Below are positions 18,465-28,003 of a stretch of DNA of 64,000 nucleotides, in pieces. The notes beneath the pieces were generated by a model that saw nothing but the letters and a program-made list of their open reading frames with translations, ran no database searches and was not told the origin of the DNA. The stretch is from Lachnospira multipara LB2003 (GTDB lineage Bacteria > Bacillota > Clostridia > Lachnospirales > Lachnospiraceae): the NCBI RefSeq assembly GCF_000702205.1, contig NZ_JNKW01000009.1, positions 40,967 through 104,966 of the forward strand, in the 5' to 3' direction. Position 1 is the stretch's first letter, and each line of letters starts with the position of its first letter. A program made the position numbers and the translations under genes.

Positions 18465-18649
18465 AAATTCCTCCTAAAAAGTCCTATATTTAAACATAGA
18501 AAGCAATAATTCTATTACCATTTTAGCTCTTAACCCATATAATTTGGCAAGTTAAGACACCATGGTCTAATATAGCACTTGCGCCTGATTAATGCAATAA
18601 AGTAATGATTTGTGATAAAATGATAGATATTAATCTTGGAGGTTACTTA

Positions 18650-19558
18650 ATGAGAGCAGTCGATTTACATACACATTCAACTTTTTCTGATGGAACTAAA
18701 AGTCCAGAGGAATTATTAAAAATAGCAGTTGAGAAAAATCTAGCAGCCATCGCTTTAACAGACCATGATACACTTGATGGAATTGAGTTTGCCCTAAAAG
18801 CTTGTGATAAGATAAATAATTCTGGTGAATTAATGAGCGTTGACCTTCTTACTGGCAAAAAAGCAGCTATTGAATTAATTCCTGGAGTTGAGGTTAGCAC
18901 CCACTGGGATAAGGTAGAAGTCCATATTGTTGGACTATTTGTTGACCATCACAATAAAGAATTTTTAGAATTTCTTAGAAAGCAAAGGGATTCAAGAATA
19001 GAAAGAAATATCAAAGTATGCGAGAATTTCACCAATATTGGAATACCAATTAGCTATGAAACTATGCTTGAAAATTATCCTGATGCTGTTATAACAAGAG
19101 CTCATTTTGCAGATTATCTTGTAAAAAATGGATATGTTGGTGATAGAAACGAGGCCTTTGATAGATACTTAAATCCTGGAAAACCAGCCTATGTTAAGCG
19201 TAGTAAAGTAGATCCAAAGGAAGCTATTAAATATATTCATAAGGCAGGTGGTATTGCAATTCTTGCCCACCCTATTCTTTATCATCTAGGAAATGAAAGT
19301 CTAGAAAGACTTATATCTGAATTAAAGGAAGCTGGACTTGATGGAATAGAAGCACTTTATTCTACATATAAAGCAGCTGATGAACGCCAAATTAAGGAAT
19401 TGGCCAATAAATACGATTTGCTTTTATCTGGCGGTTCTGATTACCACGGAGATAACAAGCCACACATATCCCTAGGAACAGGTATGGGTAAACTTTTTAT
19501 CCCCGAAGAAATCTTAGACAAATTAAAAGCATATAGATTATCTACTAAGAATCATTGA
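18650..19558 (+). CDS. PHP-domain phosphoesterase (TrpH/RNase AM-like)
   Basis: 302 residues from ATG 18650 (GGAGG 8 bases upstream); an upstream in-frame ATG lacks a site. Metal ligands of the PHP fold are visible: DLHTHSTFSDG, ALTDHDTLDG, GVEVST, ILAHP and GGSDYHGDNKPH. Relatives hydrolyse 3',5'-nucleoside bisphosphates or trim 5' ends of short RNAs. It is divergent from ddl, and its last 7 bases overlap the 3' end of a convergent lipoprotein gene. The exact substrate is not decidable from sequence. Confidence 0.88.
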   Translation: MRAVDLHTHSTFSDGTKSPEELLKIAVEKNLAAIALTDHDTLDGIEFALKACDKINNSGELMSVDLLTGKKAAIELIPGVEVSTHWDKVEVHIVGLFVDHHNKEFLEFLRKQRDSRIERNIKVCENFTNIGIPISYETMLENYPDAVITRAHFADYLVKNGYVGDRNEAFDRYLNPGKPAYVKRSKVDPKEAIKYIHKAGGIAILAHPILYHLGNESLERLISELKEAGLDGIEALYSTYKAADERQIKELANKYDLLLSGGSDYHGDNKPHISLGTGMGKLFIPEEILDKLKAYRLSTKNH

Positions 19559-20115
19559 TTATTATCTATAATAGTTAATAAATCATTTAGGAGAGGAGAA
19601 GGATTTGAGAATGCATAAACATACTTAACATCCCTCTTCTTATCTCCTGCCATATCTCCGTGCCAAATGCACATATTAACATCATTTTGTATTTCATTTC
19701 TAATAGTGCCAGAACCCCCCACATAAACAACAGTCTTATTATATGTCTTATCATTAACCATTGTATATGTGGTCTTTGTGGCATTATTATAACTTAGTAC
19801 ATTAGTCTGTCTATCAAGGCTAGCCCTCATTTCCCACAAATTAAAATAACTATTATTCTCATTTGGAAAAATAATCTTAATATCAAGATAGTCTCCATAA
19901 GCCTTCATATACATAATAGATGAATCATTGGTATCTCTGTATTCACCTGCAAATTTTAATATTTCAACAGGACTTTTAGGAATTGCTTCAGTAGTTTCTA
20001 CAGTTGTGGCCTCCATAGTTGTCTCCTCTTCACCACTAGAAACTGAACAGGCACTTGTAAAAAGCATAAGTCCCATTAAGAATACTAACACAGCCTTATA
20101 GTTTTTTCTAAACAT
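19552..20115 (-). CDS. Lipoprotein of unknown function
   Basis: 187 residues; ATG 20115 follows GGGGGGA. The signal ends in a lipobox (FTSAC), then a Thr/Glu-rich tether (~25-48). The rest (~50-187) looks beta-rich, with FAGEYRDTNDSSIMY and a late IWHGDMAGDKKRDVKYVYAF. I do not recognise the family. It is exported and membrane-tethered. Confidence 0.7.
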   Translation of the reverse strand: MFRKNYKAVLVFLMGLMLFTSACSVSSGEEETTMEATTVETTEAIPKSPVEILKFAGEYRDTNDSSIMYMKAYGDYLDIKIIFPNENNSYFNLWEMRASLDRQTNVLSYNNATKTTYTMVNDKTYNKTVVYVGGSGTIRNEIQNDVNMCIWHGDMAGDKKRDVKYVYAFSNPSPLLNDLLTIIDNNQ

Positions 20116-20172
20116 AAGTATCCCCCCTTATATTTATTAAAAAATCTAGCTTTAAACTAATACTTTCTTTTA

Positions 20173-21378
20173 TTATAACTCATCTACAACCTGGAAGATG
20201 TAGAATTTAAGATATAAACTTTCATCTGCAGACCAAAGAATTGGATGATCTGGTGACTGAGTTCTATATTCAATCTGGCGAAGTCTTTTGTGTACTGATC
20301 TTGCAGCCTCATGAATAGTCTTTGTAAATGTTTCAGGATCCATAAAATGTGAGCAAGAACAAGTTGCAAAATAGCCACCATTTTTAACAAGCTTAAGACC
20401 CTTCATATTAATTTCTCTATAACCCTTAATAGCCTTCTTAATTGTAGCTCTAGACTTTGTAAATGCAGGAGGATCAAGAATTACTACATCAAAGCTTTCT
20501 CCTGCTTCTACAAGTTCTGGTAAAAGTTCAAACACATCAGCACATTTAAAAGTTACAATATCTTCAAGACCATTTAATCTAGCATTCTCTCTAGCCTGGT
20601 TACATCCAAGCTCAGATGCATCAACACCAATAACCTCTCTAGCACCAGCAATACCAGCATTAAGTGCAAAAGATCCTGTATGTGTAAAGCAGTCTAAAAC
20701 CCTTGCGTCCTTACAGAATTTTTGCATTGCGAGTCTGTTATATTTTTGATCTAGGAAAAATCCTGTCTTTTGACCATCCTTAACATCAACATAATACTTA
20801 ACGCCATTTTCTTCAATTAGGACTTTAGTATCAAACTCTTCTCCAATAAAGCCCTTAGTACGCTTCATGCCCTCTAATTCTCTAACCTTGGCATCACTTC
20901 TTTCATAGACACCACGAATTGGCATGTCTAATTTTTCCAAAGCCTTTTTTACTTTTTCAATAATAACTGGCTTTAAATTATCAATACCAAGAGCTAAGGA
21001 TTCCACAACTAATACATCACTAAATTTATCAATAACAATACCAGGTAGGAAATCTGCTTCACCAAAAATAAGTCTACAACTAGACATATCAACTGTCTTA
21101 GTTCTATAGTCAATTGCTGCATTTACTCTTTTTTCAATAAAGGCTTCATCCACATTCTTTTCAAATCTAGATAACATTCTAACTGTAATCTTAGACTTTC
21201 TATTAATAAATCCAATGCCCATGAAATAATCATCAAAGTCGTGAACCTCTACTAATCTACCATCTATAACACCTTCTGAAATTTCATCAATTTCATTATC
21301 ATAAATCCAAGCTCCGCCGGATTTTATTGTTCTTCCTTCACCTTTTCTTAATTTAACAGTACCTGTAATTGTAAACAT
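20173..21378 (-). CDS. RlmI-like 23S rRNA m5C methyltransferase
   Basis: 401 residues. An N-terminal PUA domain (~1-75) is followed by the class I SAM-dependent methyltransferase core: LDCFTHTGSFALNA (SAM loop, ~residue 224), VILDPPAFTKS, and the catalytic-Cys segment ATCSCSHFM. This architecture matches RlmI/RlmCD-type enzymes that methylate cytosine in 23S rRNA. It starts 8 bases after the solute-binding lipoprotein gene, whose stop overlaps its AGGAGA site, so the two are cotranscribed, an odd pairing. Confidence 0.88.
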   Translation of the reverse strand: MFTITGTVKLRKGEGRTIKSGGAWIYDNEIDEISEGVIDGRLVEVHDFDDYFMGIGFINRKSKITVRMLSRFEKNVDEAFIEKRVNAAIDYRTKTVDMSSCRLIFGEADFLPGIVIDKFSDVLVVESLALGIDNLKPVIIEKVKKALEKLDMPIRGVYERSDAKVRELEGMKRTKGFIGEEFDTKVLIEENGVKYYVDVKDGQKTGFFLDQKYNRLAMQKFCKDARVLDCFTHTGSFALNAGIAGAREVIGVDASELGCNQARENARLNGLEDIVTFKCADVFELLPELVEAGESFDVVILDPPAFTKSRATIKKAIKGYREINMKGLKLVKNGGYFATCSCSHFMDPETFTKTIHEAARSVHKRLRQIEYRTQSPDHPILWSADESLYLKFYIFQVVDEL

Positions 21379-21386
21379 ATTATCTC

Positions 21387-22622
21387 CTATTCTGCATTTG
21401 TCTTAGTGTATTTTGAAACAACTGCCTTAAAACTGTCATAAGCAGTATTTACATCTTCTTGATCCCAAATCTTATGAAGCATAATCTCATATTGAGCAAA
21501 AATCTCATCAATACCTGTATATACAGGCTTAACCATTGAATTTGAATAAATCTCATGTAATCTTATTAAATTAGCATCCTTAGAAACATCGCCTCTTGCA
21601 GTAGCTAAACCAGTAAGAGGTGTTATATTTGCTGCATAGTCATAAGAAATTGCTTTAGCTACAGCTCTTGCACAATCAATATCCTGTGTATAAGGATTTA
21701 CAATAGCCATTGTAGTTGTTGAAAGAGACTTACTTGTTAAGTCAGCTGTTAAACCTGGAACTTCACTTACGCCAAAATCAACAGTCTTATCAATAGCTAC
21801 AATCTCAGATGCTTTAAAAATCCCATAAGCTAGTTTATTTTGCTTGAATAAATCTAAATAACTAGAGGCACTTTGTGCATCTCTTGCTAAACCATATCTA
21901 TCTCTTAATTTCTGATATTCAGTTAAGCTATTCTTAAAGCTAGCTTCATCGTTAATATAAATGTTAGTATTATCAATACTATTGCCTTCAAAACTGATGT
22001 ATTTACCAATAAATGGGAAGTTTGTCATAAAGTTTCCTGTATCATATGCAAAAGGCATAGCAAGACCATCAACTGTCTTTAATTGTTCCATATCAGTGCT
22101 TGGTATATCACTAATACTTGAAACTGCCTCAGCATATTTTTTATTGTAACAAAAAGCAGCAGTATCAAAAGTTACAGGATATCCATATAATTGCTCATTA
22201 TAACTACTTGCCTCTAGGCCTGCCTTACCATAAATATCTTCTGTATAAACCTTATCAAATTCAGTATTTGCTAGAGCTAATCCTCTTAAATAAACCTCTT
22301 CTAGGTTATCTGATGAGCAAAGATAAACATCACATGCATTATCATTTCTAATTGATTCGTCATAAATATATTGTAAATAATCTGGTTCAGAAACAAGAAC
22401 TGGATTAATTTTTACAAGCTCATTGTCATTATTAAATTGCTTAGAAACATAGTCTAAATACTTAGTATAAGTATCGTCATTGTACCAGACATTAACTGTA
22501 ACTTCTCTTTCTAAATCAAGGTGTTTCGCTGCTGGCTCCTTTTGTTGATTAGTGCAGGCAACTCCTGTAATTGTGCAAAGTGTCGCCATACATATGGCAG
22601 CAATTTTCTTAAAATTTATCAT
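21387..22622 (-). CDS. Extracellular solute-binding lipoprotein (ABC family 1 type)
   Basis: 411 residues; ATG 22622 has GGAGGG. Lipobox TGVAC. The mature part has the family 1 layout: a first strand VTVNVWYNDD, an aromatic-rich lobe with YGYPVTFDTAAFCYNKKY, and a long helical C-terminus. Such proteins deliver sugars or peptides to ABC permeases, but no permease or ATPase gene is adjacent. It is followed at once by the rRNA methyltransferase gene. The ligand is unknown. Confidence 0.82.
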   Translation of the reverse strand: MINFKKIAAICMATLCTITGVACTNQQKEPAAKHLDLEREVTVNVWYNDDTYTKYLDYVSKQFNNDNELVKINPVLVSEPDYLQYIYDESIRNDNACDVYLCSSDNLEEVYLRGLALANTEFDKVYTEDIYGKAGLEASSYNEQLYGYPVTFDTAAFCYNKKYAEAVSSISDIPSTDMEQLKTVDGLAMPFAYDTGNFMTNFPFIGKYISFEGNSIDNTNIYINDEASFKNSLTEYQKLRDRYGLARDAQSASSYLDLFKQNKLAYGIFKASEIVAIDKTVDFGVSEVPGLTADLTSKSLSTTTMAIVNPYTQDIDCARAVAKAISYDYAANITPLTGLATARGDVSKDANLIRLHEIYSNSMVKPVYTGIDEIFAQYEIMLHKIWDQEDVNTAYDSFKAVVSKYTKTNAE

Positions 22623-22680
22623 AAAATAAACCCTCCATAAGCTCTTTATCTAAAATCATCATAAATAAATTTCATAAAAA

Positions 22681-22713
22681 AATACCCAAGGTGCTTTAAA
22701 CACCTTAGGTATT
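22681..22713 (-). terminator. Terminator of the argCJBD operon
   Basis: A 13-bp stem with one mismatch (AATACCCAAGGTG / CACCTTAGGTATT) is followed by T-rich sequence on the minus strand, ~47 bases after the argD stop. Confidence 0.88.
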
Positions 22714-22759
22714 ATACTCTATCAACTAAGTATTTTACAACTTTTTGCCATTCTTTAAT

Positions 22760-23944
22760 TTACAAACATTTTTTTAACTTTGTAATCATCTCATCCACGT
22801 CAGCCTTTGAAATAATAAGTGGTGGTACAAAACGAATAACATTAGTGCCTGCAGAAAATAGTATAAGACCATTATCAAGTGCCTTAGCTATTAGATCCTT
22901 AGGGTTAATACTTAGCTCTAATCCTTGTATAAGTCCCTTTCCACGTCTTTCAAGACACACATCATATTCATCCACAAGCTTTTGTAACTCATCTTCTAGG
23001 TATTTGGAAACGCTATTAACATTATCAAGAATCTTATCCTCTTTAAAAATCTGTAAAACCGCATTAGCTGCAGCTGCACATAATGGATTTCCACCATAAG
23101 TTGAGCCATGATCTCCTGGAACTAGGGAAGCTGCCACCTCTTCCTTTGCAAGAAAAGCCCCAACAGGAACGCCACAACCAAGTGCCTTAGCAACCGTTAA
23201 AATATCAGGCTTAATACCATACTGCTCATAAGCAAACATAGTGCCAGTTCTACCCATACCACACTGAATTTCATCAAAAATAAGTAAGATATTCTTCTTA
23301 TCACAAAGTTCTCTTACTTTAAGTAAAAAGTCCTTATTAGCTGGATAAACTCCACCCTCGCCCTGTACAGTCTCTAGAATAATTGCAGCTGTTTTATCAG
23401 TTACAAGGGCTTCTACACTTTCATAGTCATTAAATGTTGCAAATTTAACCCCTGGAATCATAGGTCCAAAAGCCTCTCTATAGTGAGCGTTGCCAGTTAC
23501 AGCCAAGGCTCCCATACTTCTTCCATGGAAGGAATGATTCATTGCAATAATCTCACCATCACATGAATTGTTATGATTAAGATAATAATGCTTTTTAGCT
23601 AACTTAACAGCACCCTCAATTGCCTCTGTACCTGAATTTGTAAAAAACACTCTATCAAGTCCAGATAATTTTGTTAACTCATTAGCTGCAAGAATAGCTG
23701 GCTCATTGTAAAAATAATTAGATGTATGAACAAGCTTATCTATTTGATTTTTAAGTGCATCATTATATTTTTTATTGTTATATCCAAGGGCAAAAACAGC
23801 AATACCTGATCCAAAATCAAGATACTTCTTGCCATTTTTATCATAAAGATATACACCATCACCCTTATCTAGCACTATTTGATAACGATTGTATGTATGA
23901 AAAAGTTTCTCATCCCCAAGTTTTATTAGTTCTGTAGTTTCCAT
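22760..23944 (-). CDS. argD: Acetylornithine aminotransferase
   Basis: 394 residues from ATG 23944 (AAGGAGA upstream); an in-frame ATG 7 codons earlier lies before this site. A class III aminotransferase: FTNSGTEAIEGAVKLA, SFHGRSMGAL, FDEIQCGMGRTG, and the PLP lysine in LTVAKALGCG. It converts N-acetylglutamate semialdehyde to N-acetylornithine using glutamate. It is last in argC-J-B-D, 37 bases after argB, and the operon terminator follows. Confidence 0.94.
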   Translation of the reverse strand: METTELIKLGDEKLFHTYNRYQIVLDKGDGVYLYDKNGKKYLDFGSGIAVFALGYNNKKYNDALKNQIDKLVHTSNYFYNEPAILAANELTKLSGLDRVFFTNSGTEAIEGAVKLAKKHYYLNHNNSCDGEIIAMNHSFHGRSMGALAVTGNAHYREAFGPMIPGVKFATFNDYESVEALVTDKTAAIILETVQGEGGVYPANKDFLLKVRELCDKKNILLIFDEIQCGMGRTGTMFAYEQYGIKPDILTVAKALGCGVPVGAFLAKEEVAASLVPGDHGSTYGGNPLCAAAANAVLQIFKEDKILDNVNSVSKYLEDELQKLVDEYDVCLERRGKGLIQGLELSINPKDLIAKALDNGLILFSAGTNVIRFVPPLIISKADVDEMITKLKKCL

Positions 23945-23981
23945 AATGTCTCCTTTTTTCTTCAATTAATCTTAGAAAAAA

Positions 23982-24887
23982 CTATTCCTGTTCCTGATAG
24001 AATTTTTCAGCTTCCTCAGAAAGAATAGCTGTACCAATACCCTTATTAGTAAAAATTTCAAGAAGTAAACAATGTGGAATTCTACCATCAAGGATATGCA
24101 CTCTTGAAACACCATTTTCAACAGCATCAATGCAATTATTAAGCTTTGGAAGCATGCCTCCACCTATTGTGCCGCCTTCAAGTAATTCTCTAGCCTCGCT
24201 AGTTGAAAGTTCAGAAATTAAGGAATCCTTATCATTAAAATCCTTATAAACCCCTTCAATATCTGTTAAGAAGGCAAGTTTTTCAGCTCCAATTGCTCTA
24301 GCAATAGCACAAGCTGCATCATCAGCATTTATATTATAGGCATGATGATCATCGCCAAAACCGATTGGGCAAATAACAGGTAAGAAGTCATCCTTTAATA
24401 AAGAATGAATAAGGCTTGTGTCTACACTTTTTACATCACCAACGAAACCAATGTCTTCTCCGTCAGATAATTTCTTAGTAACCTTTAGCATTCCGCCATC
24501 TTTACCACTAATACCACAAGCCTTAATTCCTAATTCCTCAAGGAGTGATACTAAGCTTTTATTAACCTTATTAAGCACCATTTCGGCAATTTCCATAGTA
24601 GGCTCATCTGTAACTCTAAGTCCATTAACAAACTTTGGCTCCATGCCAGCTTTCTTAACCCAAGAGCTAATTTCCTTGCCGCCTCCATGAACAATAATAG
24701 GCTTAAAACCAACTAATTTAAGTAAGGCAACATCCTGAATAACCTTTCTTTTTAATTCCTCGTCAACCATTGCTGAACCGCCATATTTTACAACAATAAT
24801 TTTACGATTAAACTTCTGAATGTAGGGCAAAGCCTCTACTAAAACCTGAGCCTTAAAAAGCTCCTCTTTCATATCAATAGTAGTCAT
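23982..24887 (-). CDS. argB: Acetylglutamate kinase
   Basis: 301 residues, typical length. Amino-acid kinase fold: [33 protein letters not shown] (the arginine-sensitive class has a similar N-terminal helix, here PYIQKFNRK), and [13 protein letters not shown]. It phosphorylates N-acetylglutamate. The N-terminal extension ahead of VVKYGG suggests the arginine-inhibited hexameric type. It lies 57 bases after argJ. Confidence 0.95.
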   Translation of the reverse strand: MTTIDMKEELFKAQVLVEALPYIQKFNRKIIVVKYGGSAMVDEELKRKVIQDVALLKLVGFKPIIVHGGGKEISSWVKKAGMEPKFVNGLRVTDEPTMEIAEMVLNKVNKSLVSLLEELGIKACGISGKDGGMLKVTKKLSDGEDIGFVGDVKSVDTSLIHSLLKDDFLPVICPIGFGDDHHAYNINADDAACAIARAIGAEKLAFLTDIEGVYKDFNDKDSLISELSTSEARELLEGGTIGGGMLPKLNNCIDAVENGVSRVHILDGRIPHCLLLEIFTNKGIGTAILSEEAEKFYQEQE

Positions 24888-24944
24888 TTTCTTTTTTCCT
24901 TCCTTTTTTCTCCAATTATAATTTTGAAAATGTAACTAGAGAGC

Positions 24945-26174
24945 TTAACTTCTATAGTCTGCGTTAATCTTTACATAGTCAAAAGTCAAATCACAGCCCC
25001 AAGCAGTTGCATTCTCACTTCCCTCTTTCATATCGCAAATAGCAACAACAGGATTTTTTGATAAGATCTTAGTAGCCTCATCCTCACTGTAATTAGTAGC
25101 TACACCATCTTCAACGATTTTTAACTTGCCAGCTTCAGATTCAAAATAAATATCAACATTTTCAGGATTAAAATCTGCACCAGAATAACCAAGAGCGCAA
25201 AGAATTCTTCCCCAGTTAGCATCATGACCAAAAATTGCAGCCTTAGTTAAATTAGATGTAATCACAGACTTTGCCAAAATCTTAGCATCTTTCTTAGTCT
25301 TAGCATTTAAAACTCTAGCTTCAAAAAGGCAAGTACAACCCTCACCATCACCAGCAATTTTTTTAGAAAGTTCTGTTAATACATAGGAAAGTGCCTCATA
25401 AAACTTATTGTAATCCTCATTTTTACAATCAATTTTCTTATTACCACTAGTTCCATTAGCAAGAACTAATACAGTATCATTAGTTGAAGTATCTCCATCA
25501 ACAGAAATCATATTAAAGGAATCATCCACAATAGCAGATGTAGCTTCCTGTAAAAGCTTTTTATCAATATTACAGTCAGTAGTAATAAAACAAAGCATAG
25601 TAGCCATATTAGGATGAATCATGCCAGCACCCTTACACATACCACCAACTCTAACTAAAGAACCAGCGATTTCAACCTCACAAGCTACTTCCTTAGCTTT
25701 AGTATCAGTAGTCATAATGGCAATGGCAGCTTTCTTAGCAGCTTCTCTAGATTCATCAAGATTCTTAGCCATATCCTCAATACCAGCACAAATCTTATCC
25801 ATAGGAAGCTTAGCCCCAATAACACCAGTAGAAGCCACTAAGCAAGAATTAACAGGTACATCAAGTGCCTTACTAATAGCCTCAGCCTCCATAAGACAGG
25901 CATCATCACCCTCTTTACCAGTACAAGCATTAGCAACACCTGAATTAATAACAATAGCACTAGCTAAATCCTCACTATAAACTCTAGCCTTATCCCATTT
26001 AACAGGAGCAGCAAAAACCTTGTTAAGGGTAAAAGTACCCGCAGTAACACAAGGAACCTTCGAAAAGATGAAAGCCATATCATCTTTAGAAGAGCTAGCC
26101 TTAATACCAGCATGAGTGCTAGCAGCTGCAAAGCCATTAGCAGCAGTAACACCACCATCAATAATCTTAACCAT
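24945..26174 (-). CDS. argJ: Bifunctional ornithine acetyltransferase / N-acetylglutamate synthase
   Basis: 409 residues from ATG 26174 (TAGGAGG upstream). The self-cleavage site that releases the nucleophile Thr is visible in HPNMATMLCFI, and the KGAGMI element precedes it. ArgJ recycles the acetyl group from N-acetylornithine to glutamate. No separate argA is present. Its 5' side is separated from argC by 493 bases holding GC-rich palindromes, unusual within an operon. Confidence 0.95.
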   Translation of the reverse strand: MVKIIDGGVTAANGFAAASTHAGIKASSSKDDMAFIFSKVPCVTAGTFTLNKVFAAPVKWDKARVYSEDLASAIVINSGVANACTGKEGDDACLMEAEAISKALDVPVNSCLVASTGVIGAKLPMDKICAGIEDMAKNLDESREAAKKAAIAIMTTDTKAKEVACEVEIAGSLVRVGGMCKGAGMIHPNMATMLCFITTDCNIDKKLLQEATSAIVDDSFNMISVDGDTSTNDTVLVLANGTSGNKKIDCKNEDYNKFYEALSYVLTELSKKIAGDGEGCTCLFEARVLNAKTKKDAKILAKSVITSNLTKAAIFGHDANWGRILCALGYSGADFNPENVDIYFESEAGKLKIVEDGVATNYSEDEATKILSKNPVVAICDMKEGSENATAWGCDLTFDYVKINADYRS

Positions 26175-26202
26175 ATTTCCTCCTATAATAAAAAAATACA
26201 CA

Positions 26203-26420
26203 GGCAACCGCGAAGCCAGTTGCCGTATTCAATTTCCACACAGGCAACAGCGAAGCGCTTTGCCGTCACACTTCCACTTCAGGCAACCGCGTAGCCAGTT
26301 GCCGTCACAATTCCCAGCCATTTTTCACTCCCGGTAGGCAACCGCGAAGCTAGTTGCCGTATGATATTCCCTCCCGGCTGTTTCTCACTCCCGGTAGGCA
26401 ACCGCGAAGCTAGTTGCCGT
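26203..26420. repeat. Five REP-like palindromes with GNA mini-hairpins
   Basis: 24-bp units start at 26203, 26243, 26282, 26337 and 26397. Each has GGCAA(C) / (G)TTGCC arms around a GCGNAGC centre (GCGAAGC in four copies, GCGTAGC in the third). The last two also share a CACTCCCGGTA flank. The block is far more GC-rich than its surroundings. d(GCGAAGC) is known as an exceptionally stable DNA mini-hairpin with a GNA triloop. No RAYT or Y1 transposase gene is in the window. Reading frames across the block are by-products. Confidence 0.85.
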
Positions 26421-26464
26421 ATGCTATCCGCCTTCGACGGTAGTTCCTCATCGCCGGGGGTGTT

Positions 26465-26658
26465 GTGTGGCAGTAGCATGGGTGAAGCAGAGATGATTTT
26501 GGGAGCCTTCTAAGGCCGTCGGCACTGCATGACCCGGCCGGGGAAACTGGGGCGAAGCCACAGTGAGTTGGGCCGGGAATGCAAGTACCGCTACGAGCCT
26601 TAGAGCGCGCGAGCCTGCTCCCAAAATCAGGCTCTGCGAAACCCTGCGTCCCCCACAC
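26465..26658. other. GC-rich nested fold-back element (~194 nt)
   Basis: Successive arms pair in strict nesting: 465-470/653-658, 480-483/641-644, 487-492/632-637, 495-506/617-628 (12 bp), 510-516/597-603, 517-519/593-595, 526-530/579-583, 533-539/571-577, 546-549/561-564 and 551-553/557-559 (add 26000). The tip is again GGC-GAA-GCC. A symmetric GAA/GAA internal loop (484-486, 638-640) is RNA-like. It may be a structured RNA or a DNA fold-back element. It lies between argC and argJ. Confidence 0.7.
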
Positions 26659-26667
26659 TCCTCGGGA

Positions 26668-27714
26668 TTACGGAAATAACGGAGCCATCTTCAAGCCCTC
26701 ATTCTCCTCAAACCCAAACATCAAATTCATATTCTGAACTGCCTGTCCTGCAGCGCCCTTTACCAAATTATCTAGAGCGCCCATCATAATAAGTCTCTTA
26801 GTTCTTGGCTCAATCTTAAAGCCAATATCCACAAAATTACTTCCCTCAACCCAACGTGTCTCAGGGCAAATATCTTTTTCTAAGACTCTTATAAAAAACT
26901 CATCTCCATAATATTTATCATAGATTGCCTTAACTTCATCATAAGTCACTTCTTTAGTTAAGTTTGCATAGGCAGTCACTAAAATTCCTCTATTCATAGG
27001 AACAAGATGAGGTGTAAAAATAAGTTTTATATCATCTCTATTAGCTGCGTAACCTAACTGTTCCTCAATTTCAGGTGTATGTCTATGAGTGCCAACCCCG
27101 TATGCCTTCATTGACTCATTGACTTCGCAGAAAAGATTGTTAACCTTAGCACCTCTACCAGCACCGCTTGTACCACTTTTTGCATCAATAATAATTGTAT
27201 CTGGATCAATGATTCCTTCCTTAACCATTGGATACAATGTAAGAATTGATGTAGTTGTATAGCATCCTGGATTAGCAATAATTCTTGTATCCTTATTTAT
27301 CTTATCTCTGTTAATTTCACATAAACCATAAACTGCTTCATCTATATACTGTGGAGCTTTATGTTCAATTTTGTACCACTCTTCATATATATTAACATTT
27401 TTTAATCTAAAATCAGCAGATAAATCAATAATTTTTGTTTTATTCAATATATCATCATTAACTAAAGATGCACATAAACCCTGTGGAGTTGCTGTAAAAA
27501 TCACATCAACCTCACTTGCTAATGCTTCCATATTGTCATCTAAGCACTTCGCATCAACTAATTTGAACATATTCCTATATACATCAGAATATTTTTTATC
27601 AACATAAGATCTAGATCCAAGCCATACAATTTCCACATCTTTATGTCCTAGTAAAAGTCTAACCAACTCATTACCAGCATATCCTGTAGCACCTATAATT
27701 CCTACCTTAACCAT
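26668..27714 (-). CDS. argC: N-acetyl-gamma-glutamyl-phosphate reductase
   Basis: 348 residues from ATG 27714 (GGAGG upstream; the ATG 7 codons earlier lies inside that site region). NADP-binding GIIGATGYAGNELVRLL at the start and the catalytic Cys in ANPGCYTTTSIL. It reduces N-acetylglutamyl phosphate to the semialdehyde. It is first of the argCJBD unit and divergent from argG across a region with ARG boxes. The C-terminal HxxTPE-type region (THRHTPEIEEQLG) is intact. Confidence 0.95.
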   Translation of the reverse strand: MVKVGIIGATGYAGNELVRLLLGHKDVEIVWLGSRSYVDKKYSDVYRNMFKLVDAKCLDDNMEALASEVDVIFTATPQGLCASLVNDDILNKTKIIDLSADFRLKNVNIYEEWYKIEHKAPQYIDEAVYGLCEINRDKINKDTRIIANPGCYTTTSILTLYPMVKEGIIDPDTIIIDAKSGTSGAGRGAKVNNLFCEVNESMKAYGVGTHRHTPEIEEQLGYAANRDDIKLIFTPHLVPMNRGILVTAYANLTKEVTYDEVKAIYDKYYGDEFFIRVLEKDICPETRWVEGSNFVDIGFKIEPRTKRLIMMGALDNLVKGAAGQAVQNMNLMFGFEENEGLKMAPLFP

Positions 27715-27748
27715 AAAAAGCCTTCCTCCATGCATATTATTCGCATCT

Positions 27749-27868
27749 CATGAATAAATATTCATTAGATAAGTTTCATTATAACAAGTTTTCCTTAGTT
27801 GTAAAGGGGTTTATCTGATTTTTTGATTTTTGCATAATTATACATTATTTTTGCATAAAAATACAAAA
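27749..27868. promoter_or_regulatory. ARG boxes and argC promoter between argC and argG
   Basis: Three sites match the Gram-positive ArgR/AhrC consensus (CATGAATAAAAATTCA-like): 27749-27768, 27830-27847 and 27850-27868. The last two overlap a minus-strand promoter with TATAAT near 27837-27842 and TTGTAT 18 bases away. Binding of arginine-loaded ArgR would repress argC, and probably argG as well. Confidence 0.8.
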
Positions 27869-28003
27869 TATTCATTTTTCCTATTGCTTTTTTAAATACT
27901 GTGGTATATCATATGGTTCAGAGAGTTATTTTCTTTACAAGATTAATTAACTTTTAGAATATAATAACAGACCTAGTTATTAAAAAAATGGAGGAAAGAA
28001 AAT

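Noticed and set aside
26203..26420. Possible CRISPR array from five similar units
   Set aside because: Spacing is irregular (39-60 bp), the units are palindromic REP-like, and no cas genes are present.
26279..26658. Open frames of 66 and 82 codons across the GC-rich block between argC and argJ
   Set aside because: They lack ribosome-binding sites and their codons follow the palindromes and nested arms. Structure, not coding, explains the sequence.
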